A DNA stretch of 64,000 bases from Escallonia rubra (taxonomy: Eukaryota > Streptophyta > Magnoliopsida > Escalloniales > Escalloniaceae), in assembly GCA_033065855.1 (NCBI GenBank), contig JAVXUO010001982.1:124001-188000 (forward strand), in the 5' to 3' direction. A program made the translations under genes and the position numbers. Shown here in pieces: positions 1-9,989 of this stretch (positions are counted from its first letter, which is position 1; each line of letters starts with the position of its first letter). Under the pieces are notes generated by a model, which was not told where the DNA came from, did no database searches, and was given only the letters and a program-made list of their open reading frames with translations.

Positions 1-1500
1 TCGGTGTATATACATCAACCGGTCAAAGAATTCAGGTCTGCTATATCTAATAAGATTCACTGAGTCGCACTAATGAATCTCATTGACATTGTGGAAAATT
101 CTCTTTCTGAAATTTTCCTCTCCTACTTAGAATTGAATACAGTAGGGTATCAATTACAATTTATGAATAGATTCGGATGTATACTCAAAGTAAAACCATT
201 TGAGCGACGAGCAATGCCTTTGATGAATGAACTTTTGGTTCAAACAATATCCAATGAGCGGCAAATCAAAAGAATCCCATTAGTCCATCATATGTTTGCA
301 ACTAAAAAGTTTGAGGATCAGAGACTTGGGATAGATTTTGAACGAATAAACTCTTTGGTCAGGCTCTCTCCTTTTCCACAACACACGTTTTTAATATACT
401 ACTTGTTTTTTAGTGTGTTTGTTGTGTATAATCGAAAAGTGCACTCAGTTTTTGTGTATTTTTTTTATAAAAAAATTTAGTGATTTCGATATATTTTTTT
501 GCACTCCCTTGATTGAAATTCTGGTTCGCTGGGGTGGGGGTAAACTGTGTAGATGGTCCCTTGGGCTCTTAGATCCCCACCATTTTGACCATTGAGATTT
601 AAGGGCATGGCAACCGGAACTTGACAGATGGCGTCGTCTCTCCATGGATACAGGCGACAATCAGAAAAAGAAAGGTATCGCTCTCCGATTCAAGAGATTC
701 TCCTTATGTTCCAAAAGATTTTAGGTCAATTATATTTTACAAATGCTAGAATAGATTTAGTACATATAATCGTTAATCCAAAACGATTCCTACCTATTGT
801 TGTTTGATTTTATTTTGTTAATGTATTGCTAATAAATATATTCTAGGGCTTCACAAATATTTAAAGGAACAATGCAATGGAACGGAATATTGACTAAGAG
901 AGATAAAGCTACTCAACGACGTTCACTAGGCGGCGGTGTTGTCAGTCACAAGGACGATGAATGATGTCCGTTGATGGTTGCAAATCCGATGACGTTGCCG
1001 GAAATGGTCGTCGGACCGGTTGTTAACACTATGCTGCCGCTTTGGCCCTGGCACAGGTGATTCGGTAATTTTTTTTATTTTTAATTGGTGACATGAATTT
1101 TCCGATAAGTTAAGGGTGATTATTGGGCTGGAGGATCTGGCCCGAAAACTTTGTGACTGCTTTCGTTTTATTTAGACTTTGAGATGGGCCTCAAACAATC
1201 GACTCCAATCTAAAGTTCGGCTGGGCTTTCACAAGATCAGTGGCCGAAGTTGCACAAAAAGCCGGTTGTCTCGAGCAATTATAATTCCTCAATTACTCTC
1301 ATTGATTGCACCCAAAAGGAGAGAGAAAAGAGCACAAAATTGGAAAGCAAATCCTTGTCTTTCCAATTTAACCAACCATCACCGGCAACAGTCACCATCA
1401 CTTTCTATTCTTGAACTTCAATGGAGTCAAAGCTCTTGCCATAAACACTGGACCAACCGTAATCGACCTTGCCATAATAGGTTGATGTCAAGAGCTGCAA
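1..1500. other. Left-edge region, no gene recognised
   Basis: I recognise no gene in this stretch. An open frame of about 130 codons runs on the + strand from 73 to 480, but its product resembles no family I know. It has no visible splice context and ends in low-complexity T-rich sequence. The part from about 1180 onward is probably the promoter side of the NAC gene that starts at 1582. Confidence 0.4.
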
Positions 1501-1515
1501 GGAGTTCCATTGCAC

Positions 1516-1524
1516 TATATATAG
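1516..1524 (+). promoter_or_regulatory. TATA box of the NAC gene
   Basis: TATATATAG lies 58-66 bases before the ATG at 1582. That predicts transcription starting near 1550 and a short leader of about 30 bases. The match is to the plant TATA consensus only. Confidence 0.55.
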
Positions 1525-1581
1525 ACGACATTGAGGTCTCAGACATGCATTGACAGAGACTGAAATTAAGAACTTGCGTTG

Positions 1582-2590
1582 ATGGCAGTCTCTGGCAAAG
1601 TCACTTGTTCAACCTCCTCACATGGTGAAGACAAGGTGAAACAAGAGAATCCAACAGCTACTTCGTCTGTTCATGGAGGTAGATCGAATGGAGGGCGTGA
1701 ATATCCATCAGGGTATCACTTTGTTCCAACCGATTTTGAGCTGATATGCTACTTACTTACAAAGATTGTGGGTCACGAGCTTCCGCCCAACACAATCGAG
1801 CACAATGCAGACTTGTACGAGCATGATCCTGAGGAGCTTCCAGCTATAAGTAAGTTAATTTGTTTGTTTTTTTTTATTTTAATTTGTACTCTATGTTCGG
1901 GCATGCTTGAGTTTTTCATTTAAAGAGTACTGTTATCTTCTTCGCAACAATAAACTTATCTCATCGTGACTTGTTAGTTATCTTGAAATCTTGCGATATG
2001 GTTTATATAAACTCTTCCAAATCAACCTGACTTTGCACTGAACTGCCTTTTAGTTTATATCTTGATTTACATTGCTAAGTATGTTGTCAATTTGGTGATG
2101 CATTCTCCAGGAGCTTATTGCCATGGAAGGAAGAACGAGGCATACTTTTTCACGCACACAAAACCATCTTTAACTTTAAAGGGTGGCTACTGGAAGGCTT
2201 GTTGTGAGGATGCCGAGATCTTTGACAGTACTAAACGAAAGATCGTTGGGTTCAAAAAAACGTTAGTCTTCTACAGAGGAAAGGCGCCAGAAGGAGAACA
2301 GACTCCTTGGTTGCTGCATGAGTATAGAGTTGATCCACAGACAATTACAGCTTGGTTGCTGCAAAACTACGGAGCTGATCCAAATGTAGTTACAGCTGAT
2401 CATGCCGTTAGTGACCGTGTTAGCATTGAGGTAATTCGTAGCAACAACTTCAGCATACTTCAATAACATTGCCAATTTTAATTTGTGCCAACTTAAAAGT
2501 AACTTACCTTGTTCGTCAATTTTCTTGCAGATTGAGCGCTGTGTAGTGTGCAAAATCCATAAACTTGGCACCGGACAAAGTTGTAATTAA
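1582..2590 (+). CDS. Divergent short NAC-domain protein
   Basis: Three exons are inferred: 1582-1849, 2111-2430 and 2531-2590 (648 nt, 215 aa), with donors GTAAGT and GTAATT and CAG acceptors in matching phase. The protein is almost only a NAC DNA-binding domain. Subdomain A reads SGYHFVPTDFELICYLLTK (residues 43-61), against the usual GFRFHPTDEEL. The DLYEHDPEELP block is at 78-88, GGYWKAC at 114-120, GFKKTLVFYRGKAPEGE at 136-152, HEYR at 159-162 and a C-terminal VVCKIHK at 201-207. The long variable activation region usual for NAC factors is missing: the protein stops eight residues after the last NAC block. Residues 156-170 and 171-185 are a tandem duplication (WLL...DP...TA) that pushes HEYR and VCKI further apart than normal. 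It could be a functional small NAC, a dominant-negative type or a decaying copy. Target DNA and role are unknown. Confidence 0.75.
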
Positions 2591-2770
2591 GTTCGTCGAT
2601 GTGTAAATCGACTGTGACTAGGGTCCAAGACTATCCAATATATAATTTTGTGGCAATTCTTCTTTTATAGGGGAGTTTATACGAGTTTTACGAACATTTT
2701 AATATACTAGAGGCAGTCCCTCTCTCATTTTAGTTTCTATCCTTCAGTTTGTACTCGACTAAATCCATCA

Positions 2771-4800
2771 TCCGGGGATGTAATTTTGATTAACAACATT
2801 TCATGAGTCCGAGATTATATAAAGTGATGGAAAAATGTGGAGTTATGCATGCTTGCTTTGTTGATAAAGTCTAGTTACGTGCAGCCACAAGCGTGCATAA
2901 CTCCACGAGCGTGGCTACGACGCCGTACGACACGGACCGAGCTTTCAAGGAAATGTCCACGAGCATTCAAGGATGGGTGGAGCGTTCATAAAGTCTAGTT
3001 ATGTGTAGCCACGAGCGTTCAAGGGGTTGTCCAGCCAACAAACGCTCAAAAATTTCAAGGGGTTGTCCAGCTTCATAAAGGCTACTCGCATATGAATATG
3101 CCCTTGAAGACCTCAAGAGTGCCTCGACGGACTTCAACACTCGAAATAAGTCTGGCCCCAGCACAAAGTTTGTGGCTGTGACGCCCGACCACACCCGATA
3201 GCCATCTCCGTGCTATGTGCCCCTGACATTACGCCTGTCGTTGCACTCGAGCGTCACCTCTTATATGTACACTTGACACTCTTTTCCCCGACCGCACCCA
3301 TGTGCAGCTGTCATGTCATGTGCCCCCGCACAATACTTAGTGACGGCACCTCCGTGCTGTCTCCAATGAGCCTACCGTAGTACTAGACACACCCTATCAC
3401 AATCAGTTATCCAGTCACGCCTCTTGGCTCCCTGTCACACTACCAAGTCCCCAGTGTTGGTCCATCCCCACACCATATGCAGTTTATCTTGGTCGTACAA
3501 CATGCTTCGACCAGCTTTCCGAAATGTGTAGCATCCTTCAGGGTATGCAACTCTTTCGGGGCACTACCTCAAAAAGCTTTGAATGCTCCGGCATGAGGAT
3601 TTCGCTCTCGCCTAGTAGGCAACTCATTTGGAACACTGCCTTGGCTTGCTCTGAGTGCTCCAGCACAAATATTCATTGCAGGATAGGCGACTTCCCTGGG
3701 ACACTATCTTCGTCACGGAGCTTTGAGTGCTTTGGCATGAGGACTCTCTTCCCGCCAATAGGCGACTCCTCTGTGACATACATCGGCCCGCAGGTAGAGG
3801 ATTCTTTCAGGACACTGCCTTGGCGTGCTCCAAGTGCTTCGGCACAAGGACTAATCGTGGGATAGGCAATTCCCTCCAGATATTATCTTTACTATGGAGC
3901 TTCGAGTTCTCTAGCACGAAGACTCTCATCTCACCTCTGAGACACTACCCTAACCCGTCGGGCAAGCGAATCCTCGGGAGCACTTCCTCATCATGTCGGG
4001 TAAGCGACTCCTTTGGGACTCTATCTCGATCTATAAAGTATGCAACTCATCCGAGACACTATATTGGCGAGCTCCGAATGCTCTATCACAATGACTCACC
4101 ACGTGATAGACGATACCTCCCAGACACTATCGCCATAAGAGTGTCTGCATGACTAGTCAATTCAATGTGTTTTGGCACTGGGGACTCTTCACCAGCACCA
4201 TCTCGCTATGAGATGGGAACAGGTTTTCGAAAGTCCAGTCCGCCTGATAGTTGGACATTAGGCCTTCCCCACCGCTATTAGGTTCTCTGTGTCTCTCTAC
4301 ACCCCTGTGGGACTAAATCAAGGGTTCTCTGGCCATACTGGCGCCGTGTGAGACATTTTTTGCGTAGGGACAAAGCAAAGTTGTGAAGGGCAAGCTGGAT
4401 GAATATGCGATCTGATAGTCCATGGAGCACCGACATTTGTGGCCCTTGGTAAGGTGTCACTCCCATGAAATGCCACGTGTTGATTGATGACATCACCTTC
4501 TTAACTCCTATAAAAAATAAATAGGGAATTTTGAGAATTCATTTTCAGAAGAATAAAATTCATTTCACGTTTCACTTTCTCATTCTAGAATTGCAAAGCT
4601 AAAGCATTCTAGAGGGAGAAACACTTTGGACTCTAAACTCTGAATCTGAACCTAAGCATTTGACTCGTAAATGTCATCGTGCCCTCGCCCCTGCAGCACT
4701 GCCACTCCCCTAACTCTGTCTAGAAAACCTTAGTCTATATTGTTGCTCTGTCTCACACGATCTTACTTGGCTTCGGACTCGGATTGCATTCCTCATGGCG
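2771..4800. mobile_element. Repeat-rich, GC-richer block, probable degenerate LTR-retrotransposon remnant
   Basis: Base composition shifts to GC-richer than the flanks and there is no coherent gene. A segment beginning ATAAAGTCTAGTTA occurs twice (about 2866 and 2990), and CAAGGGGTTGTCCAG also occurs twice just after 3018. A degenerate tandem array follows (separate entry). Near 4508 is a TATA-like TATAAAAAATAA followed by a leader-like AT-rich tract, as in the U3/R part of an LTR. I could not find a matching second LTR, a primer-binding site or any gag/pol reading frame. The retrotransposon identity is therefore inference. Confidence 0.35.
3540..4120. repeat. Degenerate tandem repeat, about 70-75 bp period
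   Basis: An anchor like TAGGCAACTC followed by a GACACT-like word and a GAGTGCTC-like word recurs at about 3544, 3616, 3683, 3759 and 3863, with further decayed units to about 4120. Units differ by many substitutions, so this is an old array. The reading frames across it are side effects of the repeat and have no family resemblance. Confidence 0.6.
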
Positions 4801-5620
4801 CCTTCATTTATATTTCGGACCCGCTTCCTTTGCATAAGGAATTTAATAATGAATGAAATAAGCCACTTAGAAAATTTGATGAATTCAACATAACTTGTAC
4901 ACGATACAACAAGAGTTGGGTCTTGAATTATGTCAAATCTTTGACAAATTCTGAGTAGTTGTACTTCTATTGATGTATTGTTTGTGTGCGTGCCATCCAG
5001 CTTAGTCTGCAACCAACGGGCAAAATAGGGTCAACTATTTAGAAAATGGTACTTTTGTAAATACGAAGTGAATGATATTTGTCGTAACAAAAGTCTGGGA
5101 CAATTTGACTTATTTGACACTGTCATCATGGTGGTGATTTCTTCCGATCCAAGCACAAAAATTAAACGTTATATATAGTCTTGACCCAGTGCAACAAAGT
5201 GTAAGAATGACGCTCATAAGTTCTGCCATAAATGGATGCCCGATGCACCTCTAAGATCGTATACCCTCCCATACTTAGCGTGATGGTGATGGTGGCCAAA
5301 AGAAACAGAGAATCGATAGGCATAAAGTTTGGACATGAAATTGCCAAAACATTATGTTTCGGAGGGAAATCGAAGGCCAATTAAAACAACCACTCGAAAC
5401 AAAATCTTCATAGCCATGTTTGCATGCAGAGGTACTAAACAAACAACAAGAAGAAGCTAGAAGATATAGAAGCATCAAATGCAAGTACATTATCCCTTCA
5501 ACCAAAGGCTCCCTTGTCTCTTAGGAGTGCGTACATATCAATTAAGTGCCAACCAAAAAAGTCACCACTAAAACATCAAGCAAATTCTCTCACACTGTAC
5601 CACCCTTTGATCATAGTACC

Positions 5621-6136
5621 TTACATTTGCCTGGCCACGGCCAAGCAGCTACTGGCGTAATTATTGATCTCATCATTCAACTTTCCCAGAGGCGAAACGA
5701 CGTTAAAATCCTTCAGCGAATCAGCGCAATCGGTTAGGCCCACCGCAGACAACTTTGTGGGCACGGAATTGAATTTATCGCCTGTCTTGATGTCCTCGAT
5801 AGCCCCCTCCAGGTCATCGACGAGGGACTCGTAGTTCTCATTGCACGTCTGAACGAGCGAGTCTTTTGAGACCAAGGCCAGGAGCTTAGGCAGCGTCCCC
5901 ATAAGGCCATCCACCACCGGCTTCATGAGTTTTGCTTTTTCCAAAGTAAAATTGATCGCGTTCACGGTGGCTTCCTTCTGAGTCTTGGCTCCCTTCACCA
6001 TTGAAGTGCACAGGGCCTTGTCCGTGGCGGTGTGGCAGAAAGGGTTGACTTGGGCTTCGGCGGCATTGGAGGCGAAGGCGAGGGCGACGACGGCCAAGAA
6101 GGCCAATGAGAAAGACTTGTAGTTTCCGAAAGCCAT
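5621..6136 (-). CDS. Plant invertase/pectin methylesterase inhibitor (PMEI) domain protein, copy 1
   Basis: This is a single-exon gene of 171 aa. The N-terminus is a typical signal peptide (hydrophobic stretch about residues 9-22, cleavage likely near A26-A28), so the product should be secreted to the apoplast. The mature part has the PMEI-family cysteine pattern: C34 and C43 in the N-terminal hairpin, and C98 and C137 in the four-helix bundle, with an extra C164. The length is usual for the family. Members inhibit either pectin methylesterase or cell-wall/vacuolar invertase, and sequence alone does not separate the two. The ATG at 6136 is chosen because it opens the signal peptide and lies about 100 bases behind a TATA box. 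A related copy in the same orientation lies about 3.2 kb to the right, so the pair looks like a tandem duplication. Confidence 0.88.
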   Translation of the reverse strand: MAFGNYKSFSLAFLAVVALAFASNAAEAQVNPFCHTATDKALCTSMVKGAKTQKEATVNAINFTLEKAKLMKPVVDGLMGTLPKLLALVSKDSLVQTCNENYESLVDDLEGAIEDIKTGDKFNSVPTKLSAVGLTDCADSLKDFNVVSPLGKLNDEINNYASSCLAVARQM

Positions 6137-6233
6137 GGATTTTCTGGCTTTTGGTAACTAATAATTCTTGTTTCTCCTTAACCCACAATATGAGACAGGA
6201 GAAAGAAAGGGTGGCAGTTGAAAGCAAGGTGTG

Positions 6234-6242
6234 ATTTATATA
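6234..6242 (-). promoter_or_regulatory. TATA box of PMEI copy 1
   Basis: On the minus strand this reads TATATAAAT, 98-106 bases before the ATG at 6136. The spacing suits a leader of about 70 bases. Confidence 0.55.
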
Positions 6243-6737
6243 CTGGTGCAAGTCCTTGAGGACCATTACCTTCCCCTCTTTTCTCGATTATTCAAATTTT
6301 GGTTTCGTCCAATGTTTGTGGAGTCAAAGCTTGCTTTGATTTCATGGCTTACGAGAACTCCATTAAACTCGGAGTCCATACGTTTAGTCAGAATCTTTCA
6401 CTGGCTTTGCCACAATGAACTTCGCGAGAGAAATGGAAGCAAAGTGTGGTGTCCATACATATTTCATGAATGAAAGCAAAATAAGTTTTGACCATCTGTT
6501 GAAGAACTAGAGCACATTGTAGTCATATCTAGGGCTTGTTATTGCCACATTTGTCGCTAAAAGCACATAAAAAACCAAATCACTAAACTTTTTAGCAAGA
6601 AATGAGGTGTGGATAAGTATATATATATAGACGTGGAATCAGAAATGCGATCAATTAAAAGAGCTTGTTGATGTGAATTTATTACCAAAAGACTGTGTTA
6701 AACTTTTGTAGTTCTCTTTTTTTAATTTACTCTCTGG

Positions 6738-7403
6738 CAGGGGTAGAACTAGAAATTTTTTTCAGGGGGTGCAAAAATTATATCGAATTCACAAATTTTT
6801 TTTTTAAGTAAAATAATATTAAAAAGTTTTCGATATAATCACTGAAATCAAGATGAAATTAAATTAAAATTAAATTAACCAAACATATATTCTAAACCTC
6901 TATATAATCACTAAAATTAACATATTAAACTAAAATTAACATATATAATCACTGAAATTAAACTAAAATTAAAATATATAATCATCTAAGTACGCCCAGC
7001 AAACCTGAGATTCTAACAACAACTACTTGTCCACAACCTCATCATCCTTTGTCTGTCACTCTCGGTGCAATCAAGTTGTACATTATGCATTAGTTATTGT
7101 ACATTAGAGTGCGTAATTAACCACTTAAATTGATAACCCAACTAGCAAGCTAGATAATCAGCACATAACGCAGCTTCAGATCAAATTCCCAACTAAACAT
7201 TGCGCAAGATTCAAGTAAGATGCTAAGGTCACGTTTTAGATACAAACAGGAAAGGGAAAACATAGATAAAACCATGAGAAGTTTGTACCTCCCCTCCATA
7301 AGCAATTTTTGAAAATTTCAGCAGAACCACCTCCATAAGCAATTTTTTCAAAAGTTCAGGGGGGGCTTCAGCCCCTCCTTGTCACCATGTAGGTCCGCCC
7401 CTG
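6738..7403. mobile_element. Non-autonomous hAT-like DNA transposon (666 bp)
   Basis: The left end starts CAGGGGTAGAACTA and the right end, read in reverse complement, starts CAGGGGCGGACCTA. These are imperfect terminal inverted repeats of the hAT type. The element is flanked by CTCTCTGG (6730-6737) and CTCTCTCG (7404-7411), an 8-bp target-site duplication with one mismatch, as expected for hAT. The inside is AT-rich without a transposase frame, so the copy is non-autonomous. A second subterminal similarity is a G-run (CAGGGGG) on both sides. Confidence 0.7.
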
Positions 7404-8020
7404 CTCTCTCGGAGCCAACTCGTATTTTGGAAATAACCAAAATTGCTCCAAAAATTTATTAAAAAGGATTGTCGCTAAAACTCATTAAAGCACTTCTAAT
7501 TATTTTTTTAGCGACAAAGTGCGGTCACTAATTATGCTATGTACCCCATTCTTACAAGAAATGCCACTACAACTTTTAACAGACATTTTCGTTACTGAAA
7601 CAACAAATTTGGGACCTCAGATAAAAATTCCTGGCATGGGCATTCCGGCCTCAGCAAGCTATGAACCAACAAATTGCGCCTTCTAAGTGAAAATGAACCT
7701 GCAGCAGAATCTCATTAGGGTTTTGCCAGCAAGTGATCTCTAATGAGCAAAATGGAAGCGCCCTTTCTTGGTAAACTCATTTTCCAAAACCCTAAGAAAT
7801 GCACGCACACCATCACGAATATGTTGCTATCGTCGTTGGACTCGTAATATCTTATCTTTTTCTTTTCGTACTTTGTGCACTGGACTGTGATAATGCAGAT
7901 CAAGATCGATGAGATTCAACATGCTTCCAAATTAAGTTCATGTATACAACATATATTACTTCCGGCATTTTGTGCGGGATTAGGGTTTGGTTGGGTTCTA
8001 ATCTTAATCTTCTCTTACAG

Positions 8021-8700
8021 GTATTCCTAATTTCTGGCTCATTGTACTGGAAAAACATGCATGCACTGCTAATTTCTGTCTGTAGCTTGCTTTTGGAATT
8101 TTTGTTTCTTTGCCCAACTGTGGCTTGTTTCTATCTAAGGTTTTGAAATTTATATTTCACGCTAGATTCATGTTTCCTATATTGAAGAGGCTTTCCCACA
8201 AAGTTCATCTTGTAGGACAAATAGAAAATGTATAATAACAGAAGATTTAACCAAGAAGTTCAGTGAAAAGGTCAAAAAGATTTTCAAGTCGAATGCAACA
8301 GTTTTTTCAAGTTCTTTCATCCACCTCAAGTCCCTGAGAAACCAGATGAGGAAAGCTGTAGTTTCATAATCATGCTCGCGGAAATTGGTTTCATTGTTGT
8401 ATACTTCTGTACTTAACCTGTATTACTTTATCTTATTTTATCAGTGCAAGCTACTTAATCGATTGTTTGAAGACGATTATGAAATTGTGTAAGTTCACTT
8501 TATACAGAAACCGTTTAGACATTTGTGTTCTCTTCGGAATCATTGAAAGGCTACTTCTTGAAACTGTTTGGTTTCATCAAGCTTTTAGTTGTCCAGGATG
8601 CTTATGATGCTTTTGTTTTCGTAGGACAACGTTGGGATGAGATTATCCCCCATTCTACTATGTGGTTTCTTAGGGGCCAGAGTGAAAGAGGAAGCAAAGC
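8021..8700 (+). pseudogene. NAP1-like nucleosome assembly protein pseudogene fragment
   Basis: Pieces of a NAP1 (histone chaperone) protein appear in the family's order but in different frames and broken by stops. GIPNFWL starts just after an acceptor-like TTACAG at 8020. NSFFKFFHPPQVPE is at 8297-8338, CKLLNRLFEDDYEI at about 8445-8486, and DEIIPHSTMWF near 8635-8670. In intact NAP1 these correspond to GVPxFWL, the FFNFFxPPQVP block, the HDYDIG segment and IIPxAVSWFTGEA. Intron-like gaps between the pieces suggest an unprocessed copy, not a retrocopy. The alignment is from memory of the family. There is no open frame that could make a working protein. Confidence 0.5.
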
Positions 8701-9340
8701 ACACGAGGACATGAAAATTTTTCAACAAACGTACGATCACGACGACTACGTACATCAAGGACTGGAAAGGTGTATCATAGCAGTGACTACGGAGAGGACA
8801 TCAAAGATGACTATATTGAGGAGGGGCATATATGAAGGTAAACTATGGTAGCATTAAAATGAGTACATTGAGGACTGAAGGAGGGAAGAAGGTTGATACC
8901 TATTACTGAGAATTTAGTGGCTTATTCGCAATGAAGATTCAATGATCTTGGTGTTGAAATTATCTGTGAATGTGCTCTCTATGAGAATAGATAAACCATG
9001 TTGAGTTCTAATAATTCTAAATTGTCAATAAACATTCATAGAAGTAGAATGCAACTTGAAAAGAACCAATATGTCAAATGCCTCTGTTAATTAGAAATAT
9101 GCTCTAATTTGACATGTTGATCCTTGTTAAAGACGTTGAATTCTTGCCACTAACTTGTATAATATGTCAGTCATCTTCCCCCGTTCGATGTACGAACATA
9201 TAAAGAAAATGGGATTTAATATTTAAGCGTTAAGCATGCATGCATGCACGTATCCCATACAACCAAGACATTAATTCCCTATTTTGTTACGTATATTCGT
9301 CGCACGATACTTGGACATTTCACAAATTGGCACCTTCCAC

Positions 9341-9874
9341 TCAAATTTGCTGTGACACAGCCAAGATGTTGTTCACTTGCCGATCCAAAATCCTTGCAGC
9401 CTTGCTCAGTATATCCGGGAATGGAGCGCTGAATTGGTCAAACGCGTCCATGCAGTCGCTGATGGTAACCGAGGATAAATACGTGTTAAGGCTGCCCTTG
9501 TCTCCGGCGTTGAGGTAAGTCAAGGCTTCCTTTAGGTTATCAACGGCGGAGTCAAAGTTCTCAGCGCATGTTTGGATTGTCGAGTCCCTACTTTCTGGTG
9601 TGAGATCGGTGAGCAGCGGCCCGATGCGCGGGAGCATTGATTTGACGGTTGTTGCTAGCTCGAGAGACGTGTTGATAGCATTGGCCACCGCGTCGTGCCA
9701 GTTTGTAGCTCCGTGAACCATCCTCGTGCAGAGCAGCCTTTGGTCCGCGGTGGTGCAAAAGGAATTTATCCCTCGGAATCGTGCTTCGGCACGATTCGCG
9801 AGGAGGAGGAGGGCCACCGTGGTCACAAAGGCCAATGAGAGAGTGTGGTACCGTTTGAAAGCCATTTCGGGCAT
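9341..9874 (-). CDS. Plant invertase/pectin methylesterase inhibitor (PMEI) domain protein, copy 2
   Basis: This single-exon gene is a paralog of the copy at 5621-6136. The N-terminal MAFKRYHTLSLAF matches MAFGNYKSFSLAF of copy 1. From the first ATG (9874) the protein is 177 aa. The ATG at 9865, three codons on, has the stronger context (G at -3 and +4) and aligns with the start of copy 1, so it may be the true start. The signal peptide spans about residues 13-29. The four family cysteines are C40, C49, C103 and C141; the fifth cysteine of copy 1 is absent. Predicted role is apoplastic inhibition of pectin methylesterase or invertase. A weak TATA-like TTATTTATA on the minus strand lies about 100 bases upstream. 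The two copies are well diverged, so the duplication is not recent. Confidence 0.87.
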   Translation of the reverse strand: MPEMAFKRYHTLSLAFVTTVALLLLANRAEARFRGINSFCTTADQRLLCTRMVHGATNWHDAVANAINTSLELATTVKSMLPRIGPLLTDLTPESRDSTIQTCAENFDSAVDNLKEALTYLNAGDKGSLNTYLSSVTISDCMDAFDQFSAPFPDILSKAARILDRQVNNILAVSQQI

Positions 9875-9989
9875 TTGTTGGCTCTTTGAAAAGAATTTCA
9901 AATTTTCTTCCCTCAGAGCCTATTCTTGTCCAGGGGGTTAGATTAGGAAGAGGGTAACATTATCCAGGTAATGTGGTATAAATAACGTC

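Noticed and set aside
3524..4152. Two open frames over 110 codons
   Set aside because: They run through the degenerate tandem array and shift relative to the repeat unit, and no protein family is recognisable.
9875..9901. Upstream extension of PMEI copy 2
   Set aside because: The frame is open here but the codon at its beginning is TTG, not ATG, and the extension would spoil the signal peptide.
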